This document shows positions 35,596 through 42,697 of a stretch of 64,000 nucleotides of DNA, piece by piece. Origin of the DNA: Deltaproteobacteria bacterium (GTDB lineage Bacteria; Desulfobacterota; Binatia; HRBIN30; CADEER01); contig JAJCZJ010000070.1 of the NCBI GenBank assembly GCA_029262455.1, positions 1 to 64,000 of the forward strand. Direction: 5' to 3'. The notes below the pieces were generated by a model. That model ran no database searches, was not told the origin of the DNA, and saw only the letters and a program-made list of their open reading frames with translations. The position numbers and the translations under genes are program-made. Within the stretch, counting starts at the first letter, position 1, and each line of letters begins with the position of its first letter.

Positions 35596-36777
35596 ATGAC
35601 GCCAACGGCCGAGGCACTCGAAAGCTACCTGCTCGACACCCTGCTGCCGCGCTGGGCTGAGTTCGGCTGCGACCGCCAGAACGGCGGCTGGCATCTATAC
35701 CTCGACCAACAGCTCGCACCCACGGCGTCGTCGGACTTCCGCCGGCTCGTCGTCCAGACTCGGCAGATCTACTGCATGTCCGTCGCGCATCGCATGGGAG
35801 CCGGTGATTGGGCCCTCGAAGCAGCGACAGAGTCCGTACAACACCTGCTAACCACCTTCCACGACAGCGAGCACGGCGGGTTCTACTACACGACCAAGCC
35901 CGACGGCACAGTGCTCGACGATCAGAAGGACACCTACGCCCACGCCTTTGTCCTGCTCGCTCTTTCGACATTCTTCGAAGCGACCGGTGACCCACAGGCA
36001 TTGCGCCACGCCGAAGACACGCTGGCGTTACTCGATCGCCATTTGAGCGAACCCACCGGTGGATACGCCGAAGGCGCAAAGCGAGACTGGAGCCCGCTGA
36101 ACCCACAACCAGATCGCCGCCAGAATCCGCACATGCATTTGCTTGAAGCGTTCCTCAGCCTGCACGGTACCACCGGAGAAGAAGGATACCTCAGGCGAGC
36201 CGGTGCAATGGTCCAACTATTTCGCGATCATTTCTACGACCCGGAAACCGAAACGATCGGCGAATATTTCGACCAGCAGTGGAAGCCCGCCACGGGAGAC
36301 CGCAGCACACATATCGAGCCCGGGCACCACTTCGAATGGACCTGGCTACTGCACCAATACGCCGACGCCAGTGGCGAGACCGACCTATTGCCTGCGGCCG
36401 AATCAATTTGCCGGAAGGCTCTCAAGTACGGCATGACCGCTGGCGGCCGTGCGGCAATCGACGTCATGGACCGACACGGCGTGCCTCGTGACACCGACCA
36501 AAGGGCATGGCCACAAACCGAGCTACTCAAGGCACTCACGGCACGCGCACCGTTTGACAAAGACGCCAGGAAGCGGCTCGACAAGGTACTCGCCCATTGC
36601 TTCGACAGCCGCGTCGACAGCAACAGCGGGCTGTGGCGCGAGAAGTTCAACGTTCAGGGCGACTGTATCGAGCCGCACTTCTTCGCCTCGACGGTCTACC
36701 ACATCGTGCTCGCACTCGTAGAGGTCATCCGATTGCAGAGAAATGAGACCGCTGGGCAGGAGACGGCCAAGAAATAG
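35596..36777 (+). CDS. AGE-family sugar epimerase/isomerase
   Basis: 393 residues; the ATG follows GAGGAAGAG. An (alpha/alpha)6 barrel of the N-acylglucosamine 2-epimerase / mannose isomerase family: GGWHLYLD, RQIYCMSVAHRMGAG, DTYAHAFVLLALS, QNPHMHLLEAFLSLH and EPGHHFEWTWLLHQYA, the last carrying the catalytic histidine region. Closest in style to D-mannose isomerase / YihS-like or cellobiose 2-epimerase members; the substrate cannot be fixed. Cytoplasmic, and transcribed without close partners. Confidence 0.88.
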   Translation: MTPTAEALESYLLDTLLPRWAEFGCDRQNGGWHLYLDQQLAPTASSDFRRLVVQTRQIYCMSVAHRMGAGDWALEAATESVQHLLTTFHDSEHGGFYYTTKPDGTVLDDQKDTYAHAFVLLALSTFFEATGDPQALRHAEDTLALLDRHLSEPTGGYAEGAKRDWSPLNPQPDRRQNPHMHLLEAFLSLHGTTGEEGYLRRAGAMVQLFRDHFYDPETETIGEYFDQQWKPATGDRSTHIEPGHHFEWTWLLHQYADASGETDLLPAAESICRKALKYGMTAGGRAAIDVMDRHGVPRDTDQRAWPQTELLKALTARAPFDKDARKRLDKVLAHCFDSRVDSNSGLWREKFNVQGDCIEPHFFASTVYHIVLALVEVIRLQRNETAGQETAKK

Positions 36778-36822
36778 CTGAAGGTCCTCGTTCGTTTGGC
36801 TCCAAACTTCCGACACGGCAGT

Positions 36823-37242
36823 TCAGCGGAAATCTCGCCGAGAATACACGTATCGATCCATCACAGACGTCATGCGGGCCGTTGTCGGATCGAGGTGGAA
36901 GGTCTGAACCATCACTACGAGCGAGCCAACGTCGCTCGAAGTCTCGAGGATCGCCTGCGCCGCATCCCGCGGCTCGGCGAATTTCCCAATCGCGTGCCTA
37001 CGGGTGCGGAACCGGTCGAGCGCATCGCGTGCCGCCGACGGGAGTGTCCGTTCGTCGAGGACGGCATGCCCCTTCTCGACGCGTTTCAAAACAGCCACGA
37101 CAATCGGCGGCTTCGGCGTCGAATACATCGCCCAGCCAGAGTGCTTCCATGGGTTGAGGTCATAGCGCGCGACCAACCCCCGATGAATCAACGGCCAAAC
37201 TCCGGCCCACAACAACACAAACGTCACGACTGCTTCCTTCAT
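36823..37242 (-). CDS. Small exported/membrane protein, coupled to the HTTM-like gene
   Basis: 139 residues from the ATG at 37242, which overlaps the stop of the upstream membrane gene as ATGA. One N-terminal hydrophobic helix (VVTFVLLWAGVWPLIH) is followed by a soluble part with no recognised domain (YDLNPWKHSGWAMYSTPKPP near the start). The W-K-x-x-G-W-x-M-Y pattern is typical of small proteins accompanying HTTM/gamma-carboxylase-like membrane proteins. Function unknown. Confidence 0.7.
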   Translation of the reverse strand: MKEAVVTFVLLWAGVWPLIHRGLVARYDLNPWKHSGWAMYSTPKPPIVVAVLKRVEKGHAVLDERTLPSAARDALDRFRTRRHAIGKFAEPRDAAQAILETSSDVGSLVVMVQTFHLDPTTARMTSVMDRYVYSRRDFR

Positions 37243-38282
37243 AGCATCGTCGGCGTGATGAGCTCGGAGCCAGGGAACAGCCCCCAAGCGGCGCCAAGCG
37301 CCCACAGGTAGGCCACGGCAAAAAACGGCAACAGTCTGCGATTCCACGGCCCGGGCAGGAACGGCAAGAGCAGGTTCACAAACAACATTGCGAATACGAC
37401 CTCACGAGCACCAAGTTGAATGACGGAGACGAGTAGAATCGACGTACAGGCCGCCACCGCTCGCGTTCGGCCCCACATCAGCAGGACCGCCAGCCCCATC
37501 TCCAGGACATAGATCGCGTTCGAAAGGATGGTCACCACTGGCTCGGATACACGATAGGGCCCAGCATCCGTGAGGATGGGGTTGTAGCTCTGCAATCGCG
37601 CGATCTCGTCGGCGGGGATGGCAAACGCGAACAAGTCCGCAAACCTCCCTCCCCTCCCGACCATGAACGCCAGAAAATCTCCGTGGACGTAGTGACCGTA
37701 GAGCACTTTCTGCAGCCCGGTGTGAAACAGGATGAGAGCCGTCATCCACATGAGTCCGCGCAACACCAAGGTTTCGTCACACTTCGGGTGCCGCCCAACC
37801 AGCGTCACCAGCAGCACCGCCAGCAGCTCGACGAAGAAGTGATTGTCGGTCAGCGGAAAAGTCAGCGCCAGTTGTAGCGCCAGCCCGGCAAGAGCGAGAC
37901 GCGGCCCCAGGTAGGCAAGACGCGGAGCCAGGCTCAAGCCGAAGCCGGCGCTGATCACCGCCGCCGCGACCGCCAGGAGAAACGGACTCAGTCCGGCATC
38001 GTGTTCGACTGCCAAGGCGAGCCACAGCCAAGAACGCACGGCGCCGTGTAGCAGCAAGAACTGGCGCAACGCGGACACTTTCCCCGACGCCACGTCTGTA
38101 TCGAAGTCACCTGCCAAACCGAGAAACTTGTCAAAGACGCCCCGCTCGGGAATAGCAACTCCCGCCTTGGCGCGGGAACGGGCCTCGGCACGGCGCTCGC
38201 GCCGGCTCAACTCCGCCTCCTGATCCGCTCGAGTTTCAAGTCGCTTGTCATCTTCAAGTCGATACGGCACTAGCAGGTGCAT
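37239..38282 (-). CDS. HTTM-like polytopic membrane protein
   Basis: About 347 residues; start placed at the ATG at 38282, though no ribosome site is clear and it shares bases with the start of the divergent gene. An Arg/Glu-rich N-terminus (about 1-55) precedes roughly eight membrane helices. FPLTDNHFFVELLAVLL, LMWMTALILFHTGLQKVLYGHYVHGDFLAF and ILSNAIYVLEMGLAVLLMW resemble the horizontally transferred transmembrane (HTTM, vitamin-K-carboxylase-like) group. Enzymatic activity is not established. It is the first gene of a two-gene operon. Confidence 0.65.
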   Translation of the reverse strand: MHLLVPYRLEDDKRLETRADQEAELSRRERRAEARSRAKAGVAIPERGVFDKFLGLAGDFDTDVASGKVSALRQFLLLHGAVRSWLWLALAVEHDAGLSPFLLAVAAAVISAGFGLSLAPRLAYLGPRLALAGLALQLALTFPLTDNHFFVELLAVLLVTLVGRHPKCDETLVLRGLMWMTALILFHTGLQKVLYGHYVHGDFLAFMVGRGGRFADLFAFAIPADEIARLQSYNPILTDAGPYRVSEPVVTILSNAIYVLEMGLAVLLMWGRTRAVAACTSILLVSVIQLGAREVVFAMLFVNLLLPFLPGPWNRRLLPFFAVAYLWALGAAWGLFPGSELITPTML

Positions 38283-38733
38283 GGCCAACGATGCACGCGC
38301 AATCGAGAACCTTCTGTACACCTACGCCGAGCGGATCGACCAAGGCAACCTCGAGGCCGTGGCGGAGTTGTTCACCCACGGGCGCATCAAGCCATCACCG
38401 GATGCGCCCGCCGAACAAACCTTCGAAGGACGGGCCCGCGTCCTATCGATGTACCGGGCGGCGACGCGCATCTACGGGGATGGAACTCCAAGAACACATC
38501 ACGTAACCACCAATGCGATCGTTGAAGTCGAAGCCGGCAATGCCCAGGGCGCGGCCCGGAGTTACTACACGGTCTTCCAACGAACCGACGAGCTGCCGCT
38601 GCAACCAATCATCTGTGGCCGCTATCACGACACCTTCCACAAGATCGACGGCCAGTGGTGGTTCGACACCCGCATCATGTTCGTAGACCTCGTCGGGGAC
38701 CTGAAGCAGCATCTACTGTACGAGCTACCGTGA
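38281..38733 (+). CDS. SnoaL-like / NTF2-fold protein
   Basis: 150 residues from the ATG at 38281 (AGCAGG precedes it). MANDARAIENLLYTYAERIDQGNLEAVAELF is the standard opening of the SnoaL_4/nuclear-transport-factor-2-like family; the middle has TRIYGDGTPRTHHVTTNAIV with the usual histidine pair, and it ends DGQWWFDTRIMFVDLVGDL. Members include dehydratases, isomerases and small ligand-binding proteins; the reaction is not assigned. Confidence 0.88.
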   Translation: MANDARAIENLLYTYAERIDQGNLEAVAELFTHGRIKPSPDAPAEQTFEGRARVLSMYRAATRIYGDGTPRTHHVTTNAIVEVEAGNAQGAARSYYTVFQRTDELPLQPIICGRYHDTFHKIDGQWWFDTRIMFVDLVGDLKQHLLYELP

Positions 38734-38757
38734 CAGAACCCGCAGCCGGGGCCAGAA

Positions 38758-38854
38758 GGTTGGTAGGCTAAAGCCAACCCTACGGCATCCCGATTCCATA
38801 GCGGGCGCGGCTGACCAATGTGCCCTTGGTAGGGGTGGCTTTAGCCTACCAAAC
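38758..38854. terminator. Long inverted repeat between convergent genes
   Basis: The arms 38758-38783 and 38829-38854 match at 24 of 26 positions, sharing TTGGTAGGCTAAAGCCA and CCCTAC. A 45-base loop separates them. It lies between the SnoaL-like gene (ends 38733) and the esterase gene (ends 38945), both pointing inward. It looks like a palindromic repeat serving as a two-way terminator. Confidence 0.65.
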
Positions 38855-38944
38855 CCGCAGACGAACGAACCTCGTGGCACGTCCTAGCAGTCTATTGAGA
38901 ACAGACGCGCAAGCGAAAATGAGGATTCTCGTGTTACAGCCCCG

Positions 38945-40141
38945 CTAGGGCAGAACCGTTTTCGAAGACGGGACGCAGACAAGAAAAGCCTTCTTGGCCG
39001 CGAGATCCAAGGTTCCGAATTGGTTTACTACGCGAAGCTTCGGGCGGTCCGCCGTCAGGAGCTTCGGGCCTCTGACCTTGTAACAAGTGAGATGCCCCGC
39101 GGCGTTCTGAATCCCGGCCCCGTCTACATCGACTGGGTTGCAAACCATCTGCGGTTTCTTGACTTCGAAGTCTCCGTCGTTGACGCCAAATTGATCGCTC
39201 AGCGAAACACTCGTAGCCACGAAGGTCGGATTCTCGAGATCCTTGGCCAAGTAGCACTTGAAAGAATCCAGGCCCCCGCTTGCCCTCGGTAGTTGGAATC
39301 TCGAAAGGAAGTCCCAAGCGATCTGCGACAACACCAAGCCGTCATTGTTGAAGTATATGACATGACCATCGAACGGCGGCGGCAGGATGCCGTCAATACT
39401 GCACAGACCCACCTCAACGCCCGACGAACAGTTCAAGTATGATTCGCAGAAACTGTTTCCCAACGACGTCGTCACATCCGGCACTGAGCCGGCACAGGAA
39501 TTCGTATCACGCCAAAAGGTCAACGTCGGCTGAGCGAACACATAGGACACCGTCTGATCAGTCAGGCCCATAAAGGTCAGGACGGCAATATCGCGTGACG
39601 GCCGGCACTGGGAACTCGGAAAGAACGGAACCGGAAACGCGAGCGGCGCAGCCGCCGCAAAGAGGTCGGCTGCTTCGCACGCCAACCGGTGAGTCATCGC
39701 ACCACCGTTCGAAAGACCGGTTGCATAGATGCGCACCGGGTCGATGTTCACTTCGCCTTGGACGGACGCCACCATTGCTCGAACGAACCCAACATCATCG
39801 ATGCCCATGGACTGCGCAGTCCCACAACACGTACCGCCGTTCCACGAATTAAACAGCCCCTGCGGATGCACCAGGATGAAACCCTCGGCATCGGAGCGCG
39901 CCCTGAACCCCGAGATCTGCCCTTGCTGTACCTTGTTGGAGCCCAGCCCGTGAAAATCGATGACCAACGGGACCGCCGATCCGCCGGTATAGGTTGGGGG
40001 CACGTGGATATCGTAATCACGCGTGAAGCCGTCGAATGACAGAGTGCGCGAATAGTCTCCCGGCAACAGATCAGCCCAGACTGGCCCAACTCCAACTACC
40101 AATAGCCCCAGAGCCAGCCAAAGAACGCGCAACACAGTCAC
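38945..40141 (-). CDS. Secreted PHB-depolymerase-like esterase with a Cys-rich KCY C-terminal domain
   Basis: 398 residues from a GTG at 40141 behind GGAGGGGA. Signal peptide 1-23 (ends GPVWA). Residues 25-285 form an alpha/beta hydrolase of the LpqC/PHB depolymerase/feruloyl esterase group: VIDFHGLGSNK (oxyanion loop), CCGTAQSMGIDDVGFV, ATGLSNGGAMTH with nucleophile Ser144. The last ~110 residues are a separate domain, DSFKCYLAKDLENPTF...FEVKKPQMVCNPV...LTCYKVRGPKL...KKAFLVCVPSSKTVL, with four to five conserved cysteines. The same domain opens the next gene. It likely hydrolyses polyester or aryl esters outside the cell. Confidence 0.85.
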   Translation of the reverse strand: MTVLRVLWLALGLLVVGVGPVWADLLPGDYSRTLSFDGFTRDYDIHVPPTYTGGSAVPLVIDFHGLGSNKVQQGQISGFRARSDAEGFILVHPQGLFNSWNGGTCCGTAQSMGIDDVGFVRAMVASVQGEVNIDPVRIYATGLSNGGAMTHRLACEAADLFAAAAPLAFPVPFFPSSQCRPSRDIAVLTFMGLTDQTVSYVFAQPTLTFWRDTNSCAGSVPDVTTSLGNSFCESYLNCSSGVEVGLCSIDGILPPPFDGHVIYFNNDGLVLSQIAWDFLSRFQLPRASGGLDSFKCYLAKDLENPTFVATSVSLSDQFGVNDGDFEVKKPQMVCNPVDVDGAGIQNAAGHLTCYKVRGPKLLTADRPKLRVVNQFGTLDLAAKKAFLVCVPSSKTVLP

Positions 40142-40289
40142 TCCCCTCCAACTCCTGCGATACGCAGGAAGCCACCTAATCCACAGAACGCTATAGCCTC
40201 AGACACTTTTGTCACCGAGAGCCTTCTCCAGCCGACTGTCCACGAACTCACCGGTCGATCTCGATGCCCGAGCCGTCGGGCGTATTTCC

Positions 40290-41525
40290 CTACGGCGACA
40301 CCGCCCAGTCGAAGTCGACCGCCAAGGGGTCGTGGTCACTCAGCGGATCGCCGACACCGTCCACAAAGATCGTTGTCTCAAAGTTCCAAGAAGTCGGCGT
40401 GATTGTGACACCGCCGCCACTGCGGAATAGAAATTTGTCGATGCGACCGGGCTCAGGACAACTGAGAGTCGCACAGACATCGAGCAATCCGGTTTCCGAA
40501 AGCAGTCTCTGGAACTGCGTCGAGTCCGGCTCGCTGTTGGTGTGCAGGTTGAAATCTCCGCCGACAATCAATGCACGTCCAGGCGAGACCGCATTGATGA
40601 AGTCGGAGAGCTGCGTGACGGCTGCGTCGCGCAGCGCATCGTCTTCGGGATCACCTCCCGCCTCCATGTGCAGATTGTAGACGTCGACCGTCACCCCCGG
40701 AGTCAACATGGTACGCGCATACGAGAAACCCTTGAGAGAAAGGCAATCGGCGGCGCTAGCGTGGCAATCGGTCCAGCGGTGGCGCACAACATCATCGACG
40801 AAGAAGAGCTGCGACATTCGGTTCAAGCCATCGCTGACCTGGGCCTGCGGCCGTTCCGGATCATTGCCGAGGGGAAGCGGAGCGGAGATCGACTTGTACG
40901 GGTGGTCGGCCTCTGCGACCAGGAGCTCGTGATAAACACGAAGAGGCGCCAGCGGATTGGGATCTGGCGTCTGCCAACTTTCCTGCACCACTACGAGATC
41001 GTAGCCGTTCAACAACGGACTGATGATCGGGGTGTTTGCCAGTGGTGATGAGCCAGAAAGCCCTTCGGGCAATCCGGCGACGTTGTAGGAGAGTGCCGAG
41101 AACGAGCCGGAAGTCTGATTGAGCAGCACCTTCTTCGATGACGGCACACACAACAGCTGCGGCTTTTTCACCTCCAACTCGAGCGTACCGAGCTGGGTCA
41201 CACTTTGAACCCGCGGTCGATCCGCCTTGTCGAGCTTGGGGCCCTTCGTCTTGTAGCAGACCAGGTGGTCGGTCGGGTTCTGCGGATTCTCCGCAAGACC
41301 CGTCGCCGGGTTGCAAATCAGAAACGGACGCGTTGCGATGAACGTCCCATCGTTGATCGCAAACTGATCAGCCAACGACACCGAGACCTTCTCGAACTTC
41401 GGATTCTTGAGGTCGGTCGCCTTGTAACACTTGTAGTCATCGAGAGCATTCGCACTCCCCGCAACAACCAGTCCAAAAACGACAGGTGCAGCGACAAGGC
41501 CCCACAATCTGAACTCAAAAGTCAT
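40290..41525 (-). CDS. Secreted endonuclease/exonuclease/phosphatase-family protein with N-terminal KCY domain
   Basis: 411 residues, signal peptide 1-27. Residues 28-140 are the KCY domain seen at the C-terminus of the neighbouring esterase (DDYKCYKATDLKNPKFEKVS, LICNPATG, LVCYKTKGPKLDKADRP, KKPQLLCVPSSKKVLL). Residues 150-408 form an EEP (DNase I-like) domain: SYNVAGLPEG, VVVQESWQ, VDVYNLHMEAGG, IVGGDFNLH and the final SDHDPLAVDF, all metal and catalytic blocks. Sphingomyelinase C, phosphodiesterase or extracellular nuclease activity is possible; the YNLHMEAG and DHDPL motifs are compatible with any. Confidence 0.85.
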   Translation of the reverse strand: MTFEFRLWGLVAAPVVFGLVVAGSANALDDYKCYKATDLKNPKFEKVSVSLADQFAINDGTFIATRPFLICNPATGLAENPQNPTDHLVCYKTKGPKLDKADRPRVQSVTQLGTLELEVKKPQLLCVPSSKKVLLNQTSGSFSALSYNVAGLPEGLSGSSPLANTPIISPLLNGYDLVVVQESWQTPDPNPLAPLRVYHELLVAEADHPYKSISAPLPLGNDPERPQAQVSDGLNRMSQLFFVDDVVRHRWTDCHASAADCLSLKGFSYARTMLTPGVTVDVYNLHMEAGGDPEDDALRDAAVTQLSDFINAVSPGRALIVGGDFNLHTNSEPDSTQFQRLLSETGLLDVCATLSCPEPGRIDKFLFRSGGGVTITPTSWNFETTIFVDGVGDPLSDHDPLAVDFDWAVSP

Positions 41526-41616
41526 CGCAGGACTGTACCCCCTTCCCCCAGGAACCTGTCAAACGGCGCCAGCCGCCGGTGCGCTGGCACCGAGAATCGC
41601 CAGGACATCCACAGAG

Positions 41617-42567
41617 TCACGGGAGCCGCCCGATCCACTCCGCGATCGCCATGCCGATGGCGTCGGGTTGGTCTTCCTGGATGAAATGTAAACCCGCACC
41701 GACCCCGACAGACTCCAAGTTCGGTAGGGTTTCTAGCGAAGCGCGCTCGGACGGCGGCAACAGGACCCCCGGGTCTGCGTAGAGCCACAGCTTCGGGACC
41801 GGGTCGCTCTGCAAGTAGCGATAGTAGCTCCCAATGGTTTCGGCATTGTCTGCCGGGACTCCATCGATGGGGATCTCATTCGGCCACACGAGAATCGGAA
41901 GGCGATCGGCCGGATCGAGAAACGGAGCCCTGTAGACGTCGAGCACTTCCTCACTGAGTCCTCCCGGGCCCGCGCTACCGAGGAGCTGCTCGATGAAGAC
42001 GTTCTGGTCGATAATCATCATCCGGCCGAGCACAGGGTCACGAAACTGCGCCAGGATCGGAGCAAACAAGGGCGGCACAGTCTCGGTGGAAAAAGGGCGC
42101 ACCAACGTTTCCATGAACGCAATGCCTGCAATGTTGTCGCGATGGGCATCGGCGTATGCAAAACCCAGCCCTCCGCCCCAATCATGCAGCACGAGAATGA
42201 CGTCGCGCAGTCCGAGCTCTGCGATGAATGCTTCGAGATACTGCAAGTGCGTCGAAAACCGGTAGTCGATGTCCGGCTTGCCCGAATCGCCGTGGCCAAC
42301 CAAGTCGACGGCTATCGTGCGTCCCAGATCCGACAGGTGAGGCGTCACGTTGCGCCACAGGAAACTCGAAGTCGGGTTGCCGTGAATCAACAGGATCGGC
42401 CGCCCCTCACCGCGTTGGACGAAGTGCATCGTCGTATCCAGCACCTCGACAGAGTTCGAACCTTGCTCAAAAGTTCGCTGTGACGCCGCGTCGTCATCCG
42501 AGCCGCAGCCGGCCTGCCCAGCAACCAGCAAGCCTACCAAACCAAACATCGCCCATTGATTCGTCAC
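41617..42567 (-). CDS. Haloalkane dehalogenase-like lipoprotein
   Basis: 316 residues. The GTG at 42567 is chosen because it follows AGAGGAG. The N-terminus is a lipoprotein signal with Cys21 in AGQAGCGSDDD. The hydrolase part has HGNPTSSFLWRNVTPHL, LVLHDWGGGLGF with nucleophile Asp129 and halide-binding Trp130, acid candidate Glu153 in FMETLVRP exactly 24 residues after the nucleophile as in LinB, and base His294 in GAGLHFIQED. Asn64 supplies the second halide ligand. All five HLD-II residues are thus present. A surface-anchored dehalogenase is unusual, since known ones are soluble; epoxide hydrolase or another esterase is less likely because of the Asp-Trp pair. Confidence 0.8.
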   Translation of the reverse strand: MTNQWAMFGLVGLLVAGQAGCGSDDDAASQRTFEQGSNSVEVLDTTMHFVQRGEGRPILLIHGNPTSSFLWRNVTPHLSDLGRTIAVDLVGHGDSGKPDIDYRFSTHLQYLEAFIAELGLRDVILVLHDWGGGLGFAYADAHRDNIAGIAFMETLVRPFSTETVPPLFAPILAQFRDPVLGRMMIIDQNVFIEQLLGSAGPGGLSEEVLDVYRAPFLDPADRLPILVWPNEIPIDGVPADNAETIGSYYRYLQSDPVPKLWLYADPGVLLPPSERASLETLPNLESVGVGAGLHFIQEDQPDAIGMAIAEWIGRLP

Positions 42568-42697
42568 TTCCGCTCCTCTTCCGACCATCTCCGGCCGCAT
42601 CACCAATGCGTGCAGTCAAGCAGCGTGCCGCAGTAGTCGCAATGTTCGTTGGGAGGGTTGAGAAGGACAGTTAGTACCGTATCGGCACCCGACGCGA

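Noticed and set aside
35144-36106. Long minus-strand frame (320 residues)
   Set aside because: Overlaps both the copper-protein gene and the AGE epimerase on the other strand and is Arg-rich with no domain.
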